In this document: in pieces, positions 1 to 8,137 of the stretch | Numbering within the stretch: position 1 is the stretch's first letter | Layout: each line of letters begins with the position of its first letter | From: Paenibacillus brevis | Lineage (GTDB): Bacteria; Bacillota; Bacilli; Paenibacillales; Paenibacillaceae | Assembly: GCF_018919145.1 (NCBI RefSeq) | Contig: NZ_JAHLQJ010000013.1 | Span: 62,001 to 126,000 of the forward strand | Length of the DNA: 64,000 nt | Direction of reading: 5' to 3' | Program-made: the position numbers and the translations under genes | Notes under the pieces: model-generated | What the model saw: the letters and a program-made list of their open reading frames with translations, nothing else | Databases searched by the model: none | Told to the model about the DNA's origin: nothing

Positions 1-1
1 C

Positions 2-166
2 CGCGCGGAGGTTGAACGTTCGGAACGGATCCGCGATGCCGAGGTGACTGAGGGTCTGAATCCATTGACAGCATTAGCCGCTTGGGGCAGCAATCAAGAG
101 ATTAAGGAACCGGAAATTGTCGAGCTACAGGCAATGACGACGGAACTGATGGAGATGAGCATATGA
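2..166 (+). CDS. C-terminal end of an unidentified prophage protein (partial)
   Basis: An open frame enters from the left edge and stops at TGA 164-166, giving the last 54 residues of a protein. The tail is acidic and alanine/leucine-rich and shows no motif. Its stop overlaps the ATG of the next gene, so it belongs to the same early operon. Since a Rad50/SbcC-like gene lies just downstream, it could be the end of an SbcD-like nuclease, but nothing visible proves this. Confidence 0.6.
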   Translation, partial: RAEVERSERIRDAEVTEGLNPLTALAAWGSNQEIKEPEIVELQAMTTELMEMSI

Positions 167-402
167 GTGAGCAATTCTACGGTTATTGCTTCCCCGAACC
201 TGATGGCTGGCATACGCCATCCGTAACACTAAGCTCCCCTGAAGAAGTCTTTCGTTACACACAACTACACGGCAAGACTGGGATGTTTCGTGAGGTTCGT
301 GTAACGGACAGCGGCGATCATATTGTAGTTCAAATGATCGACGGTCAATATGTTTGGCCGGAGGAATGGAAGCAATTCAATAAGGAGGATGCTGCAGGAT
401 GA
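163..402 (+). CDS. Hypothetical phage protein, 79 aa
   Basis: A small protein with many aromatic residues. Its ATG overlaps the stop of the gene before it and its stop overlaps the ATG of the SbcC-like gene, so it is translationally coupled on both sides. There is no signal peptide, membrane segment or known motif. Its position between the two suggests a role in the early nucleic-acid module, but no function can be assigned. Confidence 0.65.
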   Translation: MSEQFYGYCFPEPDGWHTPSVTLSSPEEVFRYTQLHGKTGMFREVRVTDSGDHIVVQMIDGQYVWPEEWKQFNKEDAAG

Positions 403-2933
403 TTCCATTACGCTTAATCATTCATAACTTCAGAGCCATAGAACATGCCGACATTGATTTGTCGGCTGTGACATTGGCAGCCATTGCCGGCCGTAACGGA
501 GCCGGTAAGTCATCAGCCTTTACTCTTGCCCCGCGGTTTGCGCTTTTCGGAGACGTCATCAAAGGGATTAGCTTGGACGACCTGGTTCGTCGGGGAGTAC
601 AAGAGATGTCAGTGGAGTTTCAATTTGAGCACCAGGGCAGTGTATTTCGAGCTATCCGGACGCGCTCGACTAAAGGAAAGGGCAAGTCCACCCTCGAGTT
701 GCAAGAGCAGGTCAATGGTCAGTGGGAGAGCAGGTCTGCTGAGAAGATTACCGACACGGAGGCAGTCATTCGCTCCTTACTCAATCTGGACGATGAGACG
801 TTTACCGCCAGCAGCATGATTCTTCAGGGGCAGGCTAATGCTTTCACTGGCGCGACGGCCGGTAAGCGGAAGGAGATCCTGTCTCAGATTCTTGGCCTGA
901 ATGTCTATGAGCAACTACAGGATCGTGCCCGGCAACGGGCTGGCTTGTTGGACACCGAGATCGAGAAGGCCAAAGACAAGCTTTTGACGTTGGATGAACG
1001 ACTGGCTGCCCGCCCGGCGAAAGAGGAAGAGCTGCGTATAGTAGAAATCCGGCACGAATTTACTCAAACAAATGTGGCCGAGGATGAGCGGGCGGTTCGG
1101 GAAAACGAATCGCAACTTGCCGTGCTCGAGGTTAAGCGGTCCCGCATTTTACAGATTGATCGCGATACTGCGACGATCGATGACGAAATTGCTTCGCTCC
1201 AAAAGGAACGTTCCGACCATCAGGGTCGCCTAGAACGCTCCGAGAAGATCCTTGCAAACGAGGCCGGCATCTTGGCCAAGGCTGTCGAGCTGGAAGAGGT
1301 CAAGCAGCAGATTGCTGCGCTGGAGGCACGGCAGCCGGAGGTTGAGCGGCTGCGGCGCGACCTGGCTGCCACCGAAACGGACCTCAAGCAGTTGGCCGAC
1401 GAACTGACCCGCCTGAATGATCGGGTGCTGGCGGTAACACAGCAGCTTTCCGGGAGGGATGCACTCCAGAAGCAAGCCGCAGACCATGAGCAGGAGACTG
1501 TGCGGCTGCGGGAATTTGAAGAAAAAGCTGAGCGCTGGAACCTACTCGCGGCAGAATTAAGAACGCTGGATACGCAACTGGATCGGGAGACGTTTCGCAT
1601 TGAAACGGAGAATCGCGCCCTTGTCGACAAGATATCCACCCTTGAGGAGCAGGAGATACACATCCACGACAGCGGTTGTCTTCCAACTTGCAAGTTTCAG
1701 CAGGCGGCCGCCGCAGCAGTCGCGGAGCTTCCCGAATTACGGCGCCGCCTGGCCGATCTTGATCGGTCCCAGATTGCGGCCCTTACGCTATCGATTGCTC
1801 AAAAGCAAATCGAGCAAAAGGATATCGGATATGATCCAGACGCCCATCGAGCCTGCAGAAACAGAGTGGCCGAGCTGCAAGCATCGGCAACGGCATTCGC
1901 TCAGCTTGCCGGCAAGGACGAGTTGCTGCAGCAGTTGGAGCAACAATGCGCTGAGAAGCTAGCGCGCCAAGAGAGCACGACGGCGCGGCGGGATGATCTG
2001 CAGCAGCAGACGGCAGACCTTGAGGCAGAGTTGGCACCGTTGTCAGAGCTGACGACGCGCGCTGCTGATCTCCAACGATGGGCGAAGCTTAAAGACGAGA
2101 TCAGCGCTGCTCGGGAGGCTACCGCAAACGCCAAGGAGCGGATCGCCGCCATTGATCGGGAGATCGCCGGCAAGAACGTCCGCAAGGAAGAATTGGAGAA
2201 CGAGAAGAACAACCTGATCATTGACACGCTTGATTATGATAGGCTGCATCGTGATCTGGATCAATTGCAAGCAGTATTACAAGATCGGCGTTCTCAACTC
2301 GCCGCACTGGCGGAGCAGATCGGCGGCATCAAGGCGGTGCTGGCCGCTCTCGAGGTCGATCAGTTGGAGCGGGACCGGCTGTCCGCTGACCTTGAGCCAA
2401 AGGCACTGCGTTGGACCCGGTACCAAACACTGATTAAGGCGTTTGGCCGTGACGGCATCCCGGCATTGATCATTGAAAATGCCGTTCCTCAGCTCGAGCG
2501 GATTGCAAATGAGATTCTTGGCCAGATGTCGAAGGGCAAGCATTATATCCGCTTCGAGACACAACGCGAGCTCAAGTCACGGGATGGTGTTGCTGAAACG
2601 CTGGACATTATGATCGGCGACTGGACGGCTGAACGTCCTTATGAGACTTTCTCCGGCGGTGAGCAACTCCGGATTGATTACGCCATTCGGTTTGCCCTGG
2701 CTGAACTGCTTGCACAGCGAGCCGGCAGCAAGGTGGAATGGTTGACCATCGATGAGGGCCTGGGCTCCCAGGATGCCGAGCACCGTGCGCTTGTTCTAGA
2801 ATCTATCAAATCAGTATCTAGCCGCTTTAAGAGGGTTCTGGTCATTACCCACATTGAAGATGCACAAGCGGCATTCGATCAAGTCATCCGGTTCGAAAAT
2901 GCCGATGGCGGCGTGGGAGTACAAGTGGCGTGA
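399..2933 (+). CDS. Rad50/SbcC-like SMC-type ATPase
   Basis: An 844-residue ATPase of the Rad50/SbcC family, which works with an Mre11/SbcD nuclease to process DNA ends. The N-terminal Walker A is GRNGAGKSS (residues 31-39). Two long coiled-coil arms (about 180-420 and 450-700) flank a hook near residue 426, here CLPTC (CX3C) rather than the usual CXXC. The ABC signature FSGGEQ is near 750 and Walker B (WLTIDEG) near 781. The C-terminal region resembles phage RecN/SbcC ATPases. The start ATG overlaps the upstream stop. A phage-borne copy probably serves replication or recombination. The family is certain; the exact partner is not visible. Confidence 0.93.
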   Translation: MIPLRLIIHNFRAIEHADIDLSAVTLAAIAGRNGAGKSSAFTLAPRFALFGDVIKGISLDDLVRRGVQEMSVEFQFEHQGSVFRAIRTRSTKGKGKSTLELQEQVNGQWESRSAEKITDTEAVIRSLLNLDDETFTASSMILQGQANAFTGATAGKRKEILSQILGLNVYEQLQDRARQRAGLLDTEIEKAKDKLLTLDERLAARPAKEEELRIVEIRHEFTQTNVAEDERAVRENESQLAVLEVKRSRILQIDRDTATIDDEIASLQKERSDHQGRLERSEKILANEAGILAKAVELEEVKQQIAALEARQPEVERLRRDLAATETDLKQLADELTRLNDRVLAVTQQLSGRDALQKQAADHEQETVRLREFEEKAERWNLLAAELRTLDTQLDRETFRIETENRALVDKISTLEEQEIHIHDSGCLPTCKFQQAAAAAVAELPELRRRLADLDRSQIAALTLSIAQKQIEQKDIGYDPDAHRACRNRVAELQASATAFAQLAGKDELLQQLEQQCAEKLARQESTTARRDDLQQQTADLEAELAPLSELTTRAADLQRWAKLKDEISAAREATANAKERIAAIDREIAGKNVRKEELENEKNNLIIDTLDYDRLHRDLDQLQAVLQDRRSQLAALAEQIGGIKAVLAALEVDQLERDRLSADLEPKALRWTRYQTLIKAFGRDGIPALIIENAVPQLERIANEILGQMSKGKHYIRFETQRELKSRDGVAETLDIMIGDWTAERPYETFSGGEQLRIDYAIRFALAELLAQRAGSKVEWLTIDEGLGSQDAEHRALVLESIKSVSSRFKRVLVITHIEDAQAAFDQVIRFENADGGVGVQVA

Positions 2934-3124
2934 ACGATGAGTTTGGCCAACCGTTGCTTAAAAGCATGATGGGCAACCGAATCTGGAAGCTCATGCGAGT
3001 TGATCGCAAAGCATTTATCCGTGAGACAGAAGCCTACTTTGCCCGGGGCTACCCCGGCTGGAAGGTTATCCGTGTAAAGTACCCAATTGTTTATTTACGG
3101 GATGATAGGGGGCGTAGCGTATGA
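2930..3124 (+). CDS. Hypothetical phage protein, 64 aa
   Basis: A GTG start overlaps the TGA of the SbcC-like gene and the stop overlaps the ATG of the next gene, so it is tightly coupled. It is a basic, soluble small protein (LMRVDRKAFIRETEAYFARG) with no recognisable domain. Function unknown. Confidence 0.65.
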   Translation: MNDEFGQPLLKSMMGNRIWKLMRVDRKAFIRETEAYFARGYPGWKVIRVKYPIVYLRDDRGRSV

Positions 3125-3321
3125 CGGAGCCTGTACAGCTTGATTTGTTTGATATTAGCGTGCAACCGGCACAACCGTTGCTGAATGGAATGTACTACGA
3201 ACGATCTTCAGGCAAATTTGTCTCCTTCGTACTCGGTCGGCGGCATTTTGAAGTTACGCCGGGGCGCTGCCTGGGAGATAAGGTTTGGAAAGATAAAACT
3301 ATGAGGGAGAGAGCAATATGA
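3121..3321 (+). CDS. Hypothetical phage protein, 66 aa
   Basis: ATG overlaps the preceding stop, and the gene ends in ATGA with the next. Near the N-terminus it has EPVQLDLFD, which resembles the short QLDLF peptides by which many proteins bind the beta sliding clamp (consensus QLxLF). Clamp binding is an inference only. The rest has no recognised domain. Confidence 0.65.
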   Translation: MTEPVQLDLFDISVQPAQPLLNGMYYERSSGKFVSFVLGRRHFEVTPGRCLGDKVWKDKTMRERAI

Positions 3322-3596
3322 CTAAAACGGCTAATAAACAGGCCACAAGGGAACTTATTGAATTCCTGCACAATAAAAATGAGGAGGCTAAAAAGGCTGG
3401 GATCGAGCAGCATGCCAGATTTACTATGGCTACTGCACATACGCTCGGCTCATTGATTGCATTTGATCTTGAGCCAGCAGGCTACGGTCCGATGCTTGAG
3501 TCGGTGCTGGAGTCGATCATAGAAGGCATTCAGTCAGCGGCTAAATTCAAGGGTGTAAAGGTTGACACTACCTTCATCAAAGTAGTGCGCGATTAG
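3318..3596 (+). CDS. Hypothetical phage protein, 92 aa
   Basis: Preceded by a clear ribosome site (GAGGGAGAGAG) and overlapping the upstream stop. Predicted to be helical with alternating charged and hydrophobic residues; the middle (FTMATAHTLGSLIAFDLEP) is more hydrophobic but too short and polar for a membrane span. Unrecognised. It immediately precedes the replication initiator gene. Confidence 0.65.
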   Translation: MTKTANKQATRELIEFLHNKNEEAKKAGIEQHARFTMATAHTLGSLIAFDLEPAGYGPMLESVLESIIEGIQSAAKFKGVKVDTTFIKVVRD

Positions 3597-3612
3597 CTAG
3601 GGGGATGATCAA

Positions 3613-4554
3613 ATGCCCGAAGGCAGCTACCCTTTTCCGATTTACTCCGGATTACTGGAGCCAGAACACTACAAGAAAATAGGCACAGCGATATGGCTTT
3701 TCCTCTGGTGCGTGAGCTCCACGACGGCGGAGATTGAGGAGGAGGGAACGGTCTGGGGCATCGTCCTTGGGAACAAGCCAATGAAGCTATCTGAAATTTC
3801 CGTAAGATTCGGAGTTAATGATAAAACCGTGAGCCGATGGTTGGACACCTTAGAAGATCATCACTACATACGAGTGACCAGGGCCGCGAGAGGTTTGATT
3901 CTTTGGGTGAGAAATTCTAAGAAACACCCAGACAAAAATGTCCGATCACTCAAAAGTGATAAGACAGATATGTCCGATCTCTCTGAAACTGATCAGACAA
4001 AAATGTCCGATCAGTCATGCAGTGATAAGACAAATTTGTCTGATCATGAGCAAAAATCAGACAGTGATCGGACAAAAATGTCTGTTCTAAAAGATATTAA
4101 AGAACTTACTACTACTACCACTACTGCTGAGGATTGGCTCGAACAGGATGAACCTGACCCTCAGACAGATGGAATGATTGAAATCTTAAATGCTTACTGC
4201 CGTTTAAACCAGAAGTTCGATTTCCATGTTCGACCGAAAGAGCGCGAAGCCATGGGTAAGATGGTCGCCGGGGGGATGCCGGTACCCTTTACCATCCGAA
4301 CTATGGAGGGCCTGTTGCAGGCAAAGCGCGAACGAGAAGGAGAAAGCTTCAAGTACCCGACCAGTTTTTTGTACTACGTGGACGGGATTGAAGAAGCCTG
4401 GCTTAATTCCCAAACTGCCAGTCCGCCGATGGCTGGAGTCGCCCAGGGAGAGTCAGAGCCGAAGAAACGAATGACCAAGCAGCAGCGTGAGTTGGAGGAC
4501 TTGCGCAGACGTGCGAAGGAGGCAAGGCAACGTGGAGAAAGCAGAAGTATTTGA
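3613..4554 (+). CDS. Phage replication initiator with N-terminal winged helix
   Basis: A 313-residue protein at the place occupied by the origin-binding initiator (gp38) in SPP1, just before a G39P-like loader and a G40P-like helicase. A winged helix-turn-helix lies at about residues 55-95 (KLSEISVRFGVNDKTVSRWL). A low-complexity linker at about 105-160, rich in S, D, K and T, has an 11-residue period. The C-terminal third is basic and may be the partner-binding domain, as in DnaD-type initiators. The linker's DNA carries the iteron series annotated separately, which suggests the origin lies inside the gene. The role is inferred from HTH plus synteny. Confidence 0.8.
   Translation: MPEGSYPFPIYSGLLEPEHYKKIGTAIWLFLWCVSSTTAEIEEEGTVWGIVLGNKPMKLSEISVRFGVNDKTVSRWLDTLEDHHYIRVTRAARGLILWVRNSKKHPDKNVRSLKSDKTDMSDLSETDQTKMSDQSCSDKTNLSDHEQKSDSDRTKMSVLKDIKELTTTTTTAEDWLEQDEPDPQTDGMIEILNAYCRLNQKFDFHVRPKEREAMGKMVAGGMPVPFTIRTMEGLLQAKREREGESFKYPTSFLYYVDGIEEAWLNSQTASPPMAGVAQGESEPKKRMTKQQRELEDLRRRAKEARQRGESRSI
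3931..4090. repeat. Five iterons inside the initiator gene; candidate phage origin
   Basis: Five related 20-bp units begin at 3931, 3963, 3996, 4029 and 4071. Each has an imperfect palindromic core of the form GACAAAAATGTC, usually followed by YGATC. The first four are 32-33 bp apart, three helical turns. Regular same-face spacing within an initiator gene is the layout of lambda-like and SPP1-like origins. Binding by the encoded protein is an inference. Confidence 0.7.
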
Positions 4555-4867
4555 TTTGCTCATTGCGATCAAGGAGAATTACCCGAATTTTGATGTTAGT
4601 GACGAAAATGTCGAACGGCATTTTAAGTACCTGCATGACTTCCCGTTTGACAAGGCCATTCAAAACTTGGATGAGCATATTCGGACGAGTAAATATCATC
4701 CGAACATCGCAGAGATCCGCGGCAGCGTCGGTGAGCAGATCGAGCGGGACCGGATGAAAGCGGCCACTGCTGAATACTTTGCCGAACGGGCCGAAGCAGC
4801 AAAACATGCCTGTCCACCACCACCAGGCTGGAAGGAGGCCATCTATGCAAAGCTCGGTAAATCTTGA
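4532..4867 (+). CDS. Replicative helicase loader/inhibitor, G39P-like
   Basis: A 111-residue protein resembling SPP1 G39P, which holds the hexameric helicase and hands it to the initiator at the origin. It is helical with the pattern FDLLIAIKENYPNFDV near the start, which is typical of the family, followed by a loop and charged C-terminal helices. The chosen start is GTG 4532 with GGAGG about 10 bases upstream; a longer frame from 4487 only extends into the previous gene. It overlaps the initiator by 23 bp and the helicase by 23 bp, giving the order initiator-loader-helicase. Confidence 0.82.
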   Translation: MEKAEVFDLLIAIKENYPNFDVSDENVERHFKYLHDFPFDKAIQNLDEHIRTSKYHPNIAEIRGSVGEQIERDRMKAATAEYFAERAEAAKHACPPPPGWKEAIYAKLGKS

Positions 4868-6275
4868 AAGCATGCTGTCTGAGTTGCCGAATGACTTGGC
4901 TGCTGAGTGCTCTGTACTCGGATCTATCTTAATCAAGCCTGAGACGTTTGAATTTGCGGAGTCACTGGCTCCTGAAGCCTTTTACCATGTGGGGCATCAG
5001 ATCATTTTTCGAAGAGTGTTGGAGCTGGATGCTGCGGGCACGCCGATCGACCTTGTCACATTGACCGGGGAGTTGCAGGGGCGTGGAGAGCTTGAGGACA
5101 TTGGTGGTGTCAGCTATCTGTCTAAACTGGCTCATGCCGTACCGACGACGGACAATATGGAGTCATATGTCAAGTCGGTGCATAGCAAATGGATGCTGCG
5201 AGAGTTTATCCGATCCAGCTCACTTGTGGTTCAAGCGGCCGCGGCGGGGGAAGATGTACAAGGGCTTATTGCATCCGCACAGCTGGTTGCGACAACACTT
5301 GCTGACCGAGCAGCGCCGCCGGAGGATTTTAAGCGAGTCAAGGATGTGGCCGTCGAGGTGGTCGAGACAACGGAGACGAAGTTCGAAGCATTCAAAATTG
5401 GCAGGGTGACCGGGCTTCGCACCGGCTTTCGTGATTTGGACGGGATTACTGCCGGATTGCAAAAGAGTGACTTAATCATCGTGGCCGCGCGCCCTTCCGT
5501 CGGCAAGACAGCTTTCGCGCTGAATGTTGCGCAGAATGTGGCCGTGTTGAATACGGATCCGGTTGCAATTTTCAGCCTGGAGATGTCAGCGCCTCAGCTT
5601 GTAACGAGAATGATTAGTGCTGAAGGCAACATTGAGGCCAGCCGTCTGCGGGTTGGAGACATGGATGAAGACGATTGGATGAAGTTGGCTAACGCTGCCG
5701 GCGTGCTGGGTAGCACGAACATTCTCATCGATGATTCTCCCGGCATCACGGTGCATGATATTCGAGCCAAGTGCCGGCGACTCAAGAAGCAGGAGGGGCT
5801 CGGGTTGATCGTTATCGATTACCTGCAGCTGATCGCCAGCTCTGGCCGCGGTCGTAGGGAAGAGAACCGACAACAGGAAGTTTCCGAGATATCGCGGATG
5901 CTGAAGCACCTTGCCCGGGAGTTAGATGTTCCAATTATTGCGTTGTCTCAGCTAAGCCGGAACGTCGAGCAGCGGCAGGATAAGCGTCCGATGATGTCTG
6001 ATTTGCGGGAATCCGGTTCAATCGAGCAGGACGCCGATATCGTAGCTTTCTTGTACCGCGACGACTATTACAACCAGGAGAGCGAGAAGAAGAACCTTAT
6101 CGAAATCATCATTGCCAAGCAGCGGAATGGCCCGGTCGGAACGGTCGAGCTGGTCTTCCAGAAGAACATTAATAAATTTCTTAACTACGATCGTCATCAT
6201 GTGGACCCGGGTCCACAGCCTCCACCGCAGGCAAAGCGTATTCCGGATATGCATAGGGGGAATTGGGCGTCATGA
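4845..6275 (+). CDS. Replicative DNA helicase, DnaB/G40P family
   Basis: A 476-residue RecA-fold hexameric helicase that unwinds the fork 5' to 3'. The N-terminal DnaB domain (about 10-115) includes ECSVLGSIL. Walker A is ARPSVGKTAFALN near residue 215, Walker B LIVIDYLQLI near 320, and the DnaB motif SQLSRNVEQR near 370 is followed by SDLRESGSIEQDAD. Start ATG 4845 has GAAGGAGG 6 bases upstream; the longer frame from 4779 has no ribosome site. Length fits DnaB (about 450-470). It probably displaces the host helicase at the phage origin. Confidence 0.96.
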   Translation: MQSSVNLESMLSELPNDLAAECSVLGSILIKPETFEFAESLAPEAFYHVGHQIIFRRVLELDAAGTPIDLVTLTGELQGRGELEDIGGVSYLSKLAHAVPTTDNMESYVKSVHSKWMLREFIRSSSLVVQAAAAGEDVQGLIASAQLVATTLADRAAPPEDFKRVKDVAVEVVETTETKFEAFKIGRVTGLRTGFRDLDGITAGLQKSDLIIVAARPSVGKTAFALNVAQNVAVLNTDPVAIFSLEMSAPQLVTRMISAEGNIEASRLRVGDMDEDDWMKLANAAGVLGSTNILIDDSPGITVHDIRAKCRRLKKQEGLGLIVIDYLQLIASSGRGRREENRQQEVSEISRMLKHLARELDVPIIALSQLSRNVEQRQDKRPMMSDLRESGSIEQDADIVAFLYRDDYYNQESEKKNLIEIIIAKQRNGPVGTVELVFQKNINKFLNYDRHHVDPGPQPPPQAKRIPDMHRGNWAS

Positions 6276-6493
6276 AGCGGCGGGAGCGAGTTGACCCATA
6301 CTTTCAAGATGTCCCTTGGGATTTGATTTATGACGACGATGGCCAGCAAATCGGAGAGGTTTATGTGTTGCTGGGGGCAGCGCGGAAGGAGGGATTACCG
6401 AGATATGAAAATTATGGCCATAGACCACGGTACAAATTACGCAGGATGGGCAACGATGGAGCGTGGGAAACCACTAGATTTCGGACTTCGTGA
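6272..6493 (+). CDS. Hypothetical small protein overlapping the resolvase gene
   Basis: A 73-residue frame whose ATG overlaps the helicase stop (ATGA), with AGGGGG upstream. The first 45 residues lie in otherwise unassigned sequence and look protein-like (DPYFQDVPWDLIYDDDG). The last 29 codons overlap the start of the resolvase gene in another frame and are arginine-rich, which may be read-out of that gene. It is either a real small protein with a long overlap or a shorter gene with a decayed end. No function visible. Confidence 0.45.
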   Translation: MKRRERVDPYFQDVPWDLIYDDDGQQIGEVYVLLGAARKEGLPRYENYGHRPRYKLRRMGNDGAWETTRFRTS

Positions 6494-6938
6494 TTATACC
6501 GCGATAAAAATGCCTGATGTTTTGGATGCGATTTATCAGGACTCAATTCAACTTATTAGGAACCAACAACCTGACATTATCGTGCTGGAGCGGCCAGTAC
6601 ATTTTAGAGGGGCAGGGATAGTTTTGGCATTGGTAGGTGCTTATTCAATGGTAACCTTGGCGGCGTTACATCTCGGGATTAAAATTCGTGAAATCAGACC
6701 ATCCGAACTGAAAATGCAGACTGGCAAGGGAAATGCTGATAAAGAAACGGTCGCCATGGAAATGCAAATGCTCTTCGACCTGGATTATGACGAAATTGCC
6801 GTTCCGGTCTTGTACAAAAAGGATGATCCGAAAGGGAAATACAAGGTTGGGGACGTGAAGGAGAGACTCTTTGACCCTTCCGATGCAATTGCACTTTGCT
6901 GGACTTATCATCAAAAATTTATCAAGGGAGTGGCATAA
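6405..6938 (+). CDS. RuvC-fold Holliday junction resolvase-like nuclease
   Basis: A 177-residue RNase H-fold protein of the phage RuvC type, which would cut branched DNA left by replication and recombination before packaging. The acidic residues sit in the expected order: D near residue 6 in KIMAIDHGTNYAGWA, E in IIVLERPV near 63, and a C-terminal FDPSDAIALCW with the final aspartates near 165. The chosen start ATG 6405 has GGAAGGAGGG upstream; an upstream in-frame start at 6330 lies within the preceding gene and lacks a ribosome site. RuvC-like activity is inferred from fold signature and phage context. Confidence 0.82.
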   Translation: MKIMAIDHGTNYAGWATMERGKPLDFGLRDYTAIKMPDVLDAIYQDSIQLIRNQQPDIIVLERPVHFRGAGIVLALVGAYSMVTLAALHLGIKIREIRPSELKMQTGKGNADKETVAMEMQMLFDLDYDEIAVPVLYKKDDPKGKYKVGDVKERLFDPSDAIALCWTYHQKFIKGVA

Positions 6939-6941
6939 TCA

Positions 6942-7727
6942 ATGCTTAAAAATTTTGCGAAATTCACGGCGACGATTAAAAAGGGTTTGAACGTAGGTGA
7001 TACGGATGTTGAGGTGAAATTGCTGGTTCCTTTAAAAGCAGTTCAGGAGAATTTCATGTTCCTCAGCACGAACCAAGGAGAGAAAATCAATGTTTTCTTG
7101 GGAGATCCGCAGGCGGCTCTTGACTTTGGCGACGACGAAGACGCTATGTACCAAAAATTCACCGGTCGCTATGTGACCACGGATAGCTCGGGTGTCGTGA
7201 CCAAGGTTGAGAATCTGGGCGGCCAGGATGATGAGAATCAGCCGGACCTGTTCGATCAGGGATCCGAACTGGAAGGCGATTCCTCATTCAGCGAGACTGA
7301 GGGAGAGACACCTGAAGGTGAGGGTGATCCCGATCCGGATCAAGCTGGCTCTGGCATCGATGAGGAGGTTCCGGATTGGATGACGGATGGTGACGGTGGC
7401 GGGGAAATGGACTTCACTGATGATGGCGGCCAGCAAGATCCGGATGATCCCGAAGATGAATTGACTGACTACGAACGAGAAATTTTGGGCGAATCTGTGG
7501 CTGAAATCAGCAAGGAAGCGCTCGAAGAGTACATTATTAGCCAGGCGCCAACCTTCGAGGATATTCCTTTCGACTTTCCAGCCCTGCTTAAGCAACGCAA
7601 GGAAGAAAGCAAGACTTGGATGCAGATTGCTAAGGAAGCAGGCGTACCGAGTTCGCAGATCAGTTCGAAGTATTCCGCGTACAAAAAGCGCGTCGAGAAG
7701 CTTATGAGAGACGGGGGAGCAGCTTAA
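6942..7727 (+). CDS. Hypothetical acidic phage protein, 261 aa
   Basis: Three parts are visible. The N-terminal 85 residues look like a compact beta domain (FTATIKKGLNVGDTDVEVK). A very acidic, glycine/proline-rich linker spans about 90-175. The C-terminal 80 residues are helical and basic and end in a helix-turn-helix-like stretch (TWMQIAKEAGVPSSQISSKY), so DNA or protein binding is possible. An acidic tail-like linker recalls single-strand-binding proteins, but the OB-fold cannot be recognised by eye. Start ATG follows AAGGGAGTGG. It lies directly after the resolvase. Confidence 0.7.
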   Translation: MLKNFAKFTATIKKGLNVGDTDVEVKLLVPLKAVQENFMFLSTNQGEKINVFLGDPQAALDFGDDEDAMYQKFTGRYVTTDSSGVVTKVENLGGQDDENQPDLFDQGSELEGDSSFSETEGETPEGEGDPDPDQAGSGIDEEVPDWMTDGDGGGEMDFTDDGGQQDPDDPEDELTDYEREILGESVAEISKEALEEYIISQAPTFEDIPFDFPALLKQRKEESKTWMQIAKEAGVPSSQISSKYSAYKKRVEKLMRDGGAA

Positions 7728-7763
7728 TCCGTTTCCTGTGATATCGAGGTAATCAGAATCGGG

Positions 7764-7783
7764 GAGGACCACTTGCGGTCCTC
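7764..7783. terminator. Short intergenic hairpin
   Basis: A 7-bp perfect stem (GAGGACC / GGTCCTC) with a 6-base loop lies in the gap after the acidic protein gene. There is no T-run after it, so it is a weak terminator at best, perhaps an RNA processing or stability element. Confidence 0.35.
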
Positions 7784-7815
7784 TGACCGAACGTATGATC
7801 TTAATGGAGGTTGCC

Positions 7816-8106
7816 ATGAACGGTGATTTAAGGCCACATCCAGAATCGGATGCTGCAGATGGAATCGAATATGACCGGCACTACAGAATGAAGTATCATC
7901 CGCAATTTCATTTTTCGCACGGTCAACCTTTCTCTGACGACGATTTAGAGTATCTCTGCATGTTTTACGAAATCGATGATGCAAGAACGATGGCTTTCGC
8001 TCTAGGCAAAACTGAACATGTTTGCCGGGTAAAATATTCTACCTTGAAGAACCGTGGCTTAGTGGAATATTACCAAAATCGATATAAGCAAAAATTAAGT
8101 GATTAA
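7816..8106 (+). CDS. Small phage DNA-binding-like protein (Myb/SANT-like)
   Basis: A 96-residue protein from ATG 7816 (GGAGG six bases upstream; the in-frame ATG at 7795 lacks a site). The centre has the pattern GQPFSDDDLEYLCMFYEIDDART followed by FALGKTEHVCRVKYSTLK, three short helices like a Myb/SANT or sigma-region-4 fold, as in small phage proteins found in early regions. It may bind DNA, but no target is apparent. Confidence 0.62.
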   Translation: MNGDLRPHPESDAADGIEYDRHYRMKYHPQFHFSHGQPFSDDDLEYLCMFYEIDDARTMAFALGKTEHVCRVKYSTLKNRGLVEYYQNRYKQKLSD

Positions 8107-8137
8107 CCAGGAGACAAACCTTTTGGTGGTGTAGGAA

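Noticed and set aside
4487..4531. N-terminal extension of the helicase loader frame
   Set aside because: It lies in the preceding gene with no ribosome site; GTG 4532 has one.
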